Source: Frondihabitans sp. PAMC 28766
Lineage (GTDB): Bacteria; Actinomycetota; Actinomycetes; Actinomycetales; Microbacteriaceae
Assembly (NCBI RefSeq): GCF_001577365.1
Contig: NZ_CP014513.1
Location: 1,612,001 to 1,676,000 of the forward strand
Length of the DNA stretch: 64,000 nucleotides
Reading direction: 5' to 3'
The position numbers and the translations under genes were made by a program. The notes under the pieces are model-generated. The model saw nothing but the letters and a program-made list of their open reading frames with translations, did not search any database and was not told where the DNA came from. Within the stretch, counting starts at the first letter, position 1. Every line of letters begins with the position of its first letter. This document shows, piece after piece, positions 1-7,209 of the stretch.

Positions 1-27
1 GGGCACGGCGATCCAGCCGAGAGGGGA

Positions 28-630
28 GTGTCGACTACGGCAAATGGTCCTCCGCGAACTAGCGGTTCGCCTCGAGGGCGAGCCTTCCTAACCGTCGGTC
101 TCACTGTTGGCTGGATCGCAGCTGGCGCCGTGGTCTACCAGGTCAATCAACCCGAGAACGCGCTGACTTCTCCCTGGCAAATCGCAGCCCGACCTGTGGT
201 TCAGACCTTTCTTCCCGAGCAGTGGGCATTCTTCACCAAGTCACCTCGGGAAGAAGTGCTGACGTCTTTCAGCGAGACGGCATCGCACGGGTGGCAAAGC
301 AGCTCTCTGTTTCCTCATAGCCGGGCAGATCACGCCTTCGGTTGGAACCGGGTTTCAAGGGCGCAAGGTGTCGAGATCGGACTCATTTCTGCAGGCCTGA
401 AGAAAACGGATTGGAGGAAGTGTCCAGCCTCGGATGGATCCCTTGAATGCGTCGGCCGCTTCGCATCGTCGGCCGACGCCTCTAGGGAAAAAGTTGAAAA
501 TGCCTCTCTGCGCCCGACCTTGTGTGGTCCGACCGCCATCGCCAAGATCAAGCCCGACCCGTGGGCCTGGCGAGTTCAAGGACTCCGCGGGGAAGAGAAG
601 TCCGTTGCGTTCCTGGAGGTTCAATGCTGA
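28..630 (+). CDS. SdpA-family antimicrobial peptide system protein
   Basis: A 200-residue protein with a short basic N-terminus, one membrane segment (about residues 20-42) and a soluble, presumably extracytoplasmic remainder. Size, topology and the overlap with an SdpB-like gene match SdpA, which in Bacillus works with SdpB to mature the SdpC toxin precursor. The start is GTG at 28, a few bases after the purine-rich GAGGGGAG. The stop overlaps the next start by 7 bases, so the two are translationally coupled. An SdpC-like precursor would be expected upstream, outside the window. Base composition is visibly less G+C-rich than from 3 kb onward, suggesting transfer. The family call rests on architecture and context; I see no catalytic motif. 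Confidence 0.62.
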   Translation: MSTTANGPPRTSGSPRGRAFLTVGLTVGWIAAGAVVYQVNQPENALTSPWQIAARPVVQTFLPEQWAFFTKSPREEVLTSFSETASHGWQSSSLFPHSRADHAFGWNRVSRAQGVEIGLISAGLKKTDWRKCPASDGSLECVGRFASSADASREKVENASLRPTLCGPTAIAKIKPDPWAWRVQGLRGEEKSVAFLEVQC

Positions 631-1574
631 CGAGAATTCTTAAATGGGCGGCGGCCGTCGGGGAAGGCCCGCAACCTTGGACGGTGAATGTAGGTGTTGC
701 GCGAACTCTCATCGCGCTCAGCGGATTCGGAACTCTTCTGCTTTCGTCGCTCAGCACCTTGATGCAACCGGGTACAGGTACGGAGGCACCATATTGCCAG
801 GGCGCGTCCGGACTCAGCCTCTGGTGTCTGGCACCTGCAGCAGGTACCGAATGGGCTCGCGTCGCTGTGCTCGCTGTCCTCTTCGTCGCTGCATCAGGTT
901 GGAGACCGCGATTCACGGCTCTCCCGCTCTGGTGGATTCTTTTCAGTGATCAGGCCTCGTTCACTTTGGTCGATGGCGGGGATCAAATCGCCGCCGTTCT
1001 GGCGCTGCTTCTAATCCCAATATCCCTGACGGATTCGCGCAAATGGCACTGGATGCGATCGTCGCAGCAATTTGGTAGGCCCCGGAAGCTCGCCGTGACC
1101 GTTGCGCGCGTCTCTCGGGGAGTCATTTGCGTGCAGGTCGCCTTCATCTATCTAGACGCTTGTCTGTCCAAGCTTTCCGTGCCGGAATGGGTCGACGGGA
1201 CCGCTGGTTATTACTGGCTTCAAGATCCGATGTTTGGGCCGGCCGGTGTTCTGCGCACTATCTCGAATACCTTGATGCTGAACCCCCTCCTGGTGACGGC
1301 GATGACTTGGGGAACGCTCGTCATCGAATTTAGTCTCGGTGTAGCTCTTCTGTTGTCGGCGCGCCACCGCGCGATCCTCTTCCCCATTGGATTGCTTTTC
1401 CATCTCGGCATAGCACTGACTATGGGCTTGTGGAGCTTTGTCTTCGTCATGTGGGCCGCCCTAGCCCTCTATCTGAGAGCGGAAGGCGATTTCCCGGCCG
1501 AGTGGCTGTCCGCTTTCCGCCGATCGCGCTCGCGCTCGCGAGAGGCTCGTCGCTGTTCCGTCGCGCGGGGCTAG
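624..1574 (+). CDS. SdpB-like multipass membrane protein (HTTM domain)
   Basis: About 316 residues with roughly seven hydrophobic segments, ending in a basic Arg/Ser-rich tail. This resembles the HTTM domain of SdpB, a relative of vitamin K-dependent carboxylases that is needed in Bacillus to produce active SDP toxin. A conserved-looking His lies in a late helix (LLFHLGIALTMG). The chosen start is ATG at 624, with GGAGG five bases upstream; it overlaps the SdpA-like stop. An open frame runs further upstream to 522, but that part lies inside the previous gene and looks non-coding. Partners would be SdpA and a precursor peptide in the membrane. Confidence 0.66.
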   Translation: MLTRILKWAAAVGEGPQPWTVNVGVARTLIALSGFGTLLLSSLSTLMQPGTGTEAPYCQGASGLSLWCLAPAAGTEWARVAVLAVLFVAASGWRPRFTALPLWWILFSDQASFTLVDGGDQIAAVLALLLIPISLTDSRKWHWMRSSQQFGRPRKLAVTVARVSRGVICVQVAFIYLDACLSKLSVPEWVDGTAGYYWLQDPMFGPAGVLRTISNTLMLNPLLVTAMTWGTLVIEFSLGVALLLSARHRAILFPIGLLFHLGIALTMGLWSFVFVMWAALALYLRAEGDFPAEWLSAFRRSRSRSREARRCSVARG

Positions 1575-1610
1575 GCGGCCAAAATTTGGCAAAATCCATA
1601 AGGTATAGAT

Positions 1611-1958
1611 ATGTTGGTGGTGTTGGACTATCGGTCGGAGATTCCTCTTGGGAAGCAGATCGCGAACCAGGTTCGCCGCGCTATAGCGGCAGGCGAATTG
1701 CGCCCCGGGGAGCGGCTTCCGTCCGCCCGGAGGCTGGGAGAAAGCGTCGACGTCAATATGCATACTGTCCTGGGCGCGTACGCGGCCCTTCGAGATCAAG
1801 GTGTCATCGAAATGCGGCAAGGACGAGGCGCGCGGGTGTGTCCAGACGTGAGGCCAGTCCCTGAAACGGTCATTCTCCTGGCGAAAGAACTGCTGGAGAG
1901 TGCAGCGGAGTTCGGACTCTCTCGGACCGATGTGGCCATCCTTCTAGAACGGGTGTGA
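1611..1958 (+). CDS. Short GntR-family (YtrA-type) transcriptional regulator
   Basis: A 115-residue protein: an N-terminal winged helix-turn-helix of the GntR type (the segment GERLPSARRLGESV is the typical recognition region) followed by only a short helical tail. Such short regulators are the YtrA subfamily, which commonly control adjacent membrane transport or immunity operons. The gene starts 36 bases after the SdpB-like gene and stops 3 bases before the DUF1648 gene, so all four probably form one transcript. By family analogy it likely autoregulates the operon; I could not identify an operator. It shares the lower G+C of this block. Confidence 0.85.
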   Translation: MLVVLDYRSEIPLGKQIANQVRRAIAAGELRPGERLPSARRLGESVDVNMHTVLGAYAALRDQGVIEMRQGRGARVCPDVRPVPETVILLAKELLESAAEFGLSRTDVAILLERV

Positions 1959-1961
1959 TCC

Positions 1962-2921
1962 ATGAACTTCCGATTTTCGTCGCGTCGGTTGTGGGCGACG
2001 GCGCTGGCTTCCGTTCCTGCCGTTGCAATTCTCGGGACTGGGGTCCTAGAACGGCGAATCCTGCCGGCGCAAATGGCGACTCACTGGTCTTTGGAGAATC
2101 GCGTTGACGAGTCGTCGCCAACCTGGCTCCTTTTCGGCATAACGCTTGGCATTGCCACTGTGATTGCTGTCTTGAGCGGCGCCTTCGGGCTGGATGAGCG
2201 GAATCCCAGATCCGCTAGGGCAGGAATGTTCATTGGCGGAATCCTCTCCGGAGGGGCAGCGGCAACTTGGATCTTCGTGACCGGAGTCGCAGTCAGCACA
2301 TCCGGTGAAAGGGCTCCGGAGGTAGGTGCGTGGCCTCTCGCATTTTTTGGCGTTCTTTTTGGGTTTGTCCCCATGCTGGCGACTCTCAGGGCCTCGACCT
2401 CACCCGACAAAGAAGCGAGACCTTCGCTGCGTCTTGAACCCAGGCAGGTACCGGCGTGGATCCGCAATGTGGACTCGGGGGTTCTTGCCTGCGTCGCCGG
2501 AGGATTGGTCGCCACCACGGCGCTGTTCATGTGGCTCTCGGACGCTCTCGTGGCGCCGGACGCCGCGAACCTCGTCGTTGGTGGCGTAATGGTTGTCCTT
2601 GCTCTCCTGACCTTCTCCCTCAGCAGGCTGCAGCTCGTCATCGATCGCAGGGGCATTCGGGTGCGGTCCAGGGTTTCGCGGATGACACTGAAGTTCATTT
2701 CCGTTGCTGAGATCTCCGAAGTCCGCGTCGAAAGTATTAGCCCTTCGAACTGGGGCGGCTGGGGATACCGAATTCTGCCTTCTGGCTCGGCAATTGTTCT
2801 CCGAACAGGGGAGGGAATCGTCGTAAGTCGTGTCAATGGAAAAGAGTTCGCGGTCACGGCGCCGAATTGCGCAGAAGGTGTTGCCTTGCTTGCTGGCCTA
2901 GTCGAGTCGTCTCGGACCTGA
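1962..2921 (+). CDS. DUF1648 membrane protein, SdpI-like, with C-terminal PH-like domain
   Basis: A 319-residue protein with about six membrane segments. The N-terminal helix pair with the segment PAQMATHWSLENRVDE fits DUF1648, the domain that begins SdpI, the immunity protein against SDP toxin. The C-terminal 90 residues are soluble, beta-rich and PH-like, containing GGWGYR and NGKEF. A very similar domain forms most of the protein at 61260-61772. Position directly behind the GntR regulator and the SdpA/SdpB-like genes suggests immunity or signal transmission to the regulator, as SdpI does with SdpR. That role is inferred. Start ATG at 1962, 3 bases after the previous stop. Confidence 0.6.
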   Translation: MNFRFSSRRLWATALASVPAVAILGTGVLERRILPAQMATHWSLENRVDESSPTWLLFGITLGIATVIAVLSGAFGLDERNPRSARAGMFIGGILSGGAAATWIFVTGVAVSTSGERAPEVGAWPLAFFGVLFGFVPMLATLRASTSPDKEARPSLRLEPRQVPAWIRNVDSGVLACVAGGLVATTALFMWLSDALVAPDAANLVVGGVMVVLALLTFSLSRLQLVIDRRGIRVRSRVSRMTLKFISVAEISEVRVESISPSNWGGWGYRILPSGSAIVLRTGEGIVVSRVNGKEFAVTAPNCAEGVALLAGLVESSRT

Positions 2922-3091
2922 GGGCAACGGTGTTCGTGTCCAAAGGGGGAAGGTCTTGAAAGAGGCGCAGAACGCGCGCCGCCGCCGAAGGCTTGCCGCA
3001 GAAGAACGCGCGTTACGAGCGGGGAGGCAGCGAGGCGTGCCGACACGGTACGATCCCTTCCTCCGCACGCCCCCGAACGAAGGCCCACGAC

Positions 3092-3919
3092 GTGTCCCGA
3101 CTCCGCCCCCGCACCGCCCTCCTCGGCGCCGCCGTCACCGCCCTCGCCGTGGTCGCCGCCCTCACCGGCTGCGCCTCGAGCAGCGACAACTCTGCCGGCA
3201 CGGTCACGAGCGGCAAGCTCACCATCGCGACCGGCCAGCCGGCGTCCTCGCCCTGGGTCGACGACAACAAGCCGCAGTCGGGCAAGGGCTTCGAGTCGGC
3301 CGTGGCCTACGCCGTCGCGTCGAAGATGGGCTACAAGAAGAGCGACGTGGTCTGGACCCGCTCGACCTTCGACAGCGCCATCGCGCCGGGCGCGAAGGAC
3401 TGGGATCTCAACATCCAGCAGTTCTCGATCACGGCCCAGCGCAAGAAGGCCGTCGACTTCTCGGCGCCGTATTACACGACCACGCAGGCTGTCGTGACGA
3501 CGGCGAAGTCGAAGGCCGCCGGCGTCACCACGCCCGCGGGCCTGAAAGGGCTGAAGATCGGCGTCGCGACCGGCACGACCAGCCTCACCGTCGTGCAGAA
3601 AGAGCTCGGCAGCACGCCGCAGGTCTTCAACTCCAACGACGACGCCGTCCTCGCGTTGAAGTCGGGCCAGATCGACGCCGTCGTGACCGACCTGCCGACT
3701 GCGTTCTACATCTCGTCGGCCGAGTTGACCGGTGGCAAGGTCGTCGGCCAATTCGCCGACGACGGCACCGGCGACAAGTTCGGCATCGTGCTGCCGAAAG
3801 GCTCGAAGCTCACGCCGAAGGTGACCAAGGCGATCGACGAGCTGACGAGCGACGGCGAGCTCGCCGCGATCACGAAGAAGTGGCTGTCGACCGCGGTCGA
3901 CGCGCCCGTCCTGAAGTGA
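3092..3919 (+). CDS. Amino-acid ABC transporter substrate-binding lipoprotein
   Basis: About 275 residues with a basic N-terminus, hydrophobic core and lipobox LTGC, followed by a family 3 periplasmic-binding fold (two lobes; segments AVAYAVASKMGYK and VDFSAPYYTT are typical). It captures polar amino acids, or a related small ligand, outside the membrane and delivers them to the permease. The open frame extends to ATG 2993, but the signal peptide begins properly at GTG 3092, and the sequence before it is Arg-rich and atypical. The stop overlaps the permease start (GTGA). Normal high G+C resumes here. Substrate cannot be fixed from sequence. Confidence 0.88.
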   Translation: MSRLRPRTALLGAAVTALAVVAALTGCASSSDNSAGTVTSGKLTIATGQPASSPWVDDNKPQSGKGFESAVAYAVASKMGYKKSDVVWTRSTFDSAIAPGAKDWDLNIQQFSITAQRKKAVDFSAPYYTTTQAVVTTAKSKAAGVTTPAGLKGLKIGVATGTTSLTVVQKELGSTPQVFNSNDDAVLALKSGQIDAVVTDLPTAFYISSAELTGGKVVGQFADDGTGDKFGIVLPKGSKLTPKVTKAIDELTSDGELAAITKKWLSTAVDAPVLK

Positions 3920-4797
3920 GCGCACCAGCCGGGGCGAGCGCAGGGGCGACGGCGGCCGTGGCGCCGAGCGAGCTCGAGCTCGAGCGGCGGCTGTACCGGT
4001 CACAGCGCGGGCGTCGCTCGATCCTGGTCAGCATCGTCTCGTCGCTGGTCGTGATCGCGCTGGTCTGGTTCGGTGTGGTCAACACTCCGGGCTGGGCGGC
4101 GGTGCAGCAGTCGTTCTTCGACCCGAAGGTCGCCGTGCAGACCTTCCCGGCCATCCTGCTGGGCTTGTGGCTGAACGTCCGCATCCTCTTCTTCGCCGCG
4201 ATCGGGGTGGCGATCTTCGCCACGCTGCTGGCCGTCATCCGCGGCCTGCGCAGCCCCGTCTTCTTCCCGCTGCGCCTGCTCGCCACGGGCTATACCGACC
4301 TCTTCCGCGGGCTGCCGCTGATCATCGTCCTTTACCTCATCGGCTTCGGCATCCCCGGTCTCGGCATCTTCCCCCGCTATCCGGCCGAAGTGTGGGGCAC
4401 CGTCGCGATCGTCCTGACCTACTCGTCGTACGTCGCCGAGGTCCTCCGCGCCGGCATGGAGGCCGTGCACCCGTCGCAGCGGCTCGCCGCCCGGTCGCTG
4501 GGTCTCTCGCACGCGCAGACCCTCCGACTCGTCGTGTTGCCGCAGGGCATCCGGAAGGTAACGCCGGCGCTCATGAACGACTTCGTCTCGATGCAGAAAG
4601 ACGTCGGGCTCGTCTCGATCCTGGGCGCCGTCGATGCCGTCCGCGCCGCCAACATCGCCCAGGCCGAGACGTTCAACTTCACGCCGTACTTCGTGGCCGG
4701 CTTGCTCTTCGTCGTCATCAGCCTCCCGCTGATCCGCGTCACCGACGGTCTCGCGAGGCGCCAGCAGCGTCGCGAGCAGATCGGCGGCGCCGTATGA
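3916..4797 (+). CDS. Amino-acid ABC transporter permease
   Basis: A 293-residue inner-membrane subunit of the HisM/GlnP type. The first 40 residues are cytoplasmic and charged, followed by about five membrane helices. The segment TDLFRGLPLIIVLYLIGFG and the cytoplasmic coupling loop (RAGMEAVHPSQRLAARSLG) are diagnostic of polar amino-acid permeases. Start GTG at 3916 overlaps the binding-protein stop by 4 bases, and its stop overlaps the ATPase start by 4 bases, so all three genes are translationally coupled. A longer open frame on the same strand, beginning at 2956, is a shadow of the binding protein. Confidence 0.92.
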   Translation: MSAPAGASAGATAAVAPSELELERRLYRSQRGRRSILVSIVSSLVVIALVWFGVVNTPGWAAVQQSFFDPKVAVQTFPAILLGLWLNVRILFFAAIGVAIFATLLAVIRGLRSPVFFPLRLLATGYTDLFRGLPLIIVLYLIGFGIPGLGIFPRYPAEVWGTVAIVLTYSSYVAEVLRAGMEAVHPSQRLAARSLGLSHAQTLRLVVLPQGIRKVTPALMNDFVSMQKDVGLVSILGAVDAVRAANIAQAETFNFTPYFVAGLLFVVISLPLIRVTDGLARRQQRREQIGGAV

Positions 4798-5588
4798 GCC
4801 TCGACGAGACAGCCCGGCAGGATCCGACGGTGCGCCGTGTCACGCCGGGCGCCGGCACCCCGGTGCTCGAACTCCGCGGTGTCCGCAAGTCGTTCGGCGA
4901 GACGCCCGTCCTCCGCGGCATCGACCTCGCCCTGCACCGGCACGAGGTCATCGCCGTGATCGGCGCCTCCGGTTCGGGCAAGTCGACGCTCTTGAAGACG
5001 GTCAACCTGCTCGAGGGGATCGACGACGGCCAGATCCTGCTGAAGGGCGACGACATCAGCGACCCGCGGGTCGACGTCGACCGGGTGCGCTCGCAGATCG
5101 GCGTGGTCTTCCAGCAGTTCAACCTGTTCCCGCACCTCAGTGTGCTCGACAACGTGACGCTGGCGCTGCGGAAGGTGCACGGCACGTCCCGGTCCGAGGC
5201 GGAGGCGACCGGCCGCCGCCTGCTCGAGCGCATCGGGCTCGGCGAGTTCGCGGGCGCCTACCCGGATCGGCTGTCGGGCGGCCAGCAGCAGCGCGTCGCG
5301 ATCGCGAGGGCCGTCGCAACGAACCCCGAGTTGATCCTGCTCGACGAGGTGACGAGCGCGCTCGACCCGCAGCTGGTCGGCGAGGTGCTCGACCTCGTCA
5401 CCGAGCTCAAGGAGCAGGGCTCCACGATCCTCATGACGACGCACGAGATGTCGTTCGCGAGGCACGTGGCCGACCGGATCGTGTTCTTGCATCGGGGCGA
5501 GGTCGTCGAGGAGGGGGAGCCGGCAGCGGTTCTCGACGATCCGTCGCATCCTGCGCTCCGCGAGTTCTTGGCACGGGTCTCGCGCTGA
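4794..5588 (+). CDS. Amino-acid ABC transporter ATP-binding protein
   Basis: A 264-residue ABC ATPase of the GlnQ/HisP type that powers the importer encoded by the two preceding genes. Visible motifs: Walker A GASGSGKSTLLK, Q-loop VFQQFNLFPH, signature LSGGQQQR, Walker B LILLDEVTSALD and switch His in TTHEMSFA. The PAAT hallmark QFNLFPH supports polar amino acids. The first 27 residues are a non-conserved extension. Last gene of the operon: 44 bases downstream the original intergenic region is interrupted by an insertion sequence, and I see no clear terminator before it. Confidence 0.94.
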   Translation: MSLDETARQDPTVRRVTPGAGTPVLELRGVRKSFGETPVLRGIDLALHRHEVIAVIGASGSGKSTLLKTVNLLEGIDDGQILLKGDDISDPRVDVDRVRSQIGVVFQQFNLFPHLSVLDNVTLALRKVHGTSRSEAEATGRRLLERIGLGEFAGAYPDRLSGGQQQRVAIARAVATNPELILLDEVTSALDPQLVGEVLDLVTELKEQGSTILMTTHEMSFARHVADRIVFLHRGEVVEEGEPAAVLDDPSHPALREFLARVSR

Positions 5589-5624
5589 CGCAACACGCCA
5601 TAACTTTCCTGCGCCAGTGGTTGA

Positions 5625-5632
5625 TTCCAACG
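5625..5632. repeat. Target-site duplication, left copy (TTCCAACG)
   Basis: Eight bases identical to 7060-7067, directly outside the left terminal repeat of the IS256-type element. The duplication lies in the left half of the operator that existed before insertion. Confidence 0.92.
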
Positions 5633-7059
5633 GGTCACGTCCCGTGGGGTGGTGGGATTTTGAGGCGTGGTGAGCGTTGCTGCCGCGACGTGGGAAGCCA
5701 CCGTGTGATGGTCGGTGAGAACCGTTCAAAATTCACACAGAAGGACATCACACGATGGCTCTTGACCAGTCTGCCCTGCTCGAACTCCTCGCCCAATTGA
5801 AACTCACCGACGTGTCCGACAGGATCCGATCCGCGACGGAACAGCTGTATCAGCAGCTCATCGATGCGGAGGCGGCCGCGTTCATCGGCGCCGCCCCGTT
5901 CGAACGCGTCGACACCCGCACCACCCACCGCAACGGGACCCGCCCGAGAGTGCTCACGACAACGGCTGGGGATCTGCAGTTGGAGATCCCGAAGCTGCGG
6001 CAGGGATCGTTCTTCCCCGCCCTGCTCGAGCGCCGCCGCCGCGTCGATCAGGCCCTGTATGCGGTCGTGATGGAGGCCTACCTCCATGGGGTATCAACGA
6101 GGAAGGTCGACGATCTCGTGAAGAGCCTCGGCGCCGACAGCGGCATCTCGAAATCGGAGGTGTCCCGGATCTGCGCGGACCTCGACCAGGAAGTCGGTGC
6201 GTTCCGGGACCGATCCTTGGCCGATCTCGAATACCCCTACGTCTTCCTTGACGCGACCTACTGCAAAGCCCGGGTCGGGCACCGAGTGGTGTCCCAGGCT
6301 GTCGTCGTCGCGTTTGGCGTCGCGGCCGACGGGCGCCGGGAAGTGCTCGGGTTCGACGTCGGAGACAGCGAGAACGAGGTCTTCTGGACCGGGTTCCTCC
6401 GTGGCCTGAAGGCGCGGGGCCTTGCCGGGGTGAAGCTCGTCATCTCCGACGCCCACTCGGGGTTGAAGAAAGCGATCGGGACCGTGTTCCAGGGTGCGTC
6501 GTGGCAGCGCTGCCGGGTCCATTTCATGCGCAATGTCCTCGCGATTGTCCCGAAGGCCTCCGGTGAAGTCGTCGCGTCGATCATCCGCACGATCTTTGCC
6601 CAGCCCGACCGGGAGCATGTGAACACCCAGTTCGACGAGGTCACCCGAACGCTGCAGCAGTCCCATCCGAAAGTCGCCGTCATGCTCGACGACGCCCGAG
6701 TCGACATCCTCGCCTTCGCGGGGTTCCCGGTGAAGCATTGGCGGCAGATCTGGTCCACGAACCCGATGGAACGAGTGAACAAAGAGATCAAACGGCGCAC
6801 CGATGTCGTCGGCGTGTTCCCGAACCCGGCAGCCCTTTTGCGGCTCGCTGGCGCGGTCCTCGTCGAGCAGCACGACGAGTGGGAAGCCGGCGACCGCCGC
6901 TACCTCTCCGAGACCTCCATGGCCGCCCTCTACGCCGTCGAACCGGCCGACAGCAGCGTCATCGAGGAGGTGGTTGCTCTCCCCGAACTCAACGCTGCAT
7001 AATCAAACCGAACCGACCGCACGGTGTCGAGAAACTCCACCACACAGCGGGACGTGACC
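5633..7059 (+). mobile_element. Intact IS256-type insertion sequence (1427 bp) with 8-bp target duplication
   Basis: The element begins GGTCACGTCCCG at 5633 and ends with the complement CGGGACGTGACC at 7059. The 23-base terminal repeats (5633-5655 and 7037-7059) match at 20 of 23 positions. It is flanked by identical 8-base direct repeats TTCCAACG at 5625-5632 and 7060-7067, the length expected for IS256 transposition. It carries one transposase gene. Intact ends, an intact gene and a perfect duplication indicate a recent insertion. Removing it and one repeat restores a 16-base perfect palindrome, ATTCCAACGTTGGAAT, in front of the sugar transporter. Confidence 0.93.
5755..7002 (+). CDS. IS256-family (mutator type) transposase
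   Basis: A 415-residue transposase that catalyses copy/circle-type movement of its own element. The DDE triad is visible: D166 in FLDATYCK, D232 in VISDAHSG and E339 in TNPMERVNKEIKRRT. The N-terminal part (QLYQQLIDAEAAAFIG and the basic HRNGTRPR) is the usual DNA-binding region. Full family length, no stop or frameshift. Start ATG at 5755 follows GAAGGACATCACACG. The element carries no passenger gene. A second, decayed IS256 transposase lies at 63095-63745 and belongs to a different subgroup, sharing little sequence with this one. Confidence 0.96.
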   Translation: MALDQSALLELLAQLKLTDVSDRIRSATEQLYQQLIDAEAAAFIGAAPFERVDTRTTHRNGTRPRVLTTTAGDLQLEIPKLRQGSFFPALLERRRRVDQALYAVVMEAYLHGVSTRKVDDLVKSLGADSGISKSEVSRICADLDQEVGAFRDRSLADLEYPYVFLDATYCKARVGHRVVSQAVVVAFGVAADGRREVLGFDVGDSENEVFWTGFLRGLKARGLAGVKLVISDAHSGLKKAIGTVFQGASWQRCRVHFMRNVLAIVPKASGEVVASIIRTIFAQPDREHVNTQFDEVTRTLQQSHPKVAVMLDDARVDILAFAGFPVKHWRQIWSTNPMERVNKEIKRRTDVVGVFPNPAALLRLAGAVLVEQHDEWEAGDRRYLSETSMAALYAVEPADSSVIEEVVALPELNAA

Positions 7060-7073
7060 TTCCAACGTTGGAA
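7060..7073. promoter_or_regulatory. Palindromic operator TTCCAACGTTGGAA regenerated beside the IS
   Basis: A perfect 14-base palindrome with central CG, the form of LacI-family operators. Its left 8 bases are the right-hand target duplication, so the site survives although the IS split the original 16-base palindrome. It lies 137 bases before the sugar-binding protein gene. The regulator is unknown; the LacI protein at 16312-17322 is one candidate. Confidence 0.6.
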
Positions 7074-7134
7074 TGGGATTACGATCATGGCACCCAGACG
7101 CGGGCACCCCCGCTTTCGACGTTTGGGTGATCAT

Positions 7135-7146
7135 GTGAGCGCTCAC
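7135..7146. promoter_or_regulatory. LacI-type operator GTGAGCGCTCAC
   Basis: A perfect 12-base palindrome with the GAGCGCTC core that LacI-family regulators such as Streptomyces CebR recognise (their box is TGGGAGCGCTCCCA). It lies 63 bases before the sugar-binding protein start, in a suitable position for repression of the operon by a sugar-responsive LacI protein. Confidence 0.7.
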
Positions 7147-7209
7147 TCGCCATCTGGGTGGTGAACGCGATCACGACACCAGCATTGCCACACGACAAGG
7201 AGGTCGATC

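Noticed and set aside
2956..3915. The permease frame extended upstream to 2956 (apparent 613-residue protein)
   Set aside because: The first 320 residues are an out-of-frame reading of the substrate-binding protein; the real permease starts at GTG 3916.
2081..4003. A 640-codon minus-strand frame across the DUF1648 and amino-acid ABC genes
   Set aside because: Low-complexity Arg-rich sequence overlapping two well-supported plus-strand genes; a codon-bias shadow.
5755..7002. Relation between the two IS256 transposases (internal copy and remnant)
   Set aside because: The intact protein and the 63095 remnant share only family-level features, so the remnant is not a decayed copy of the intact element.
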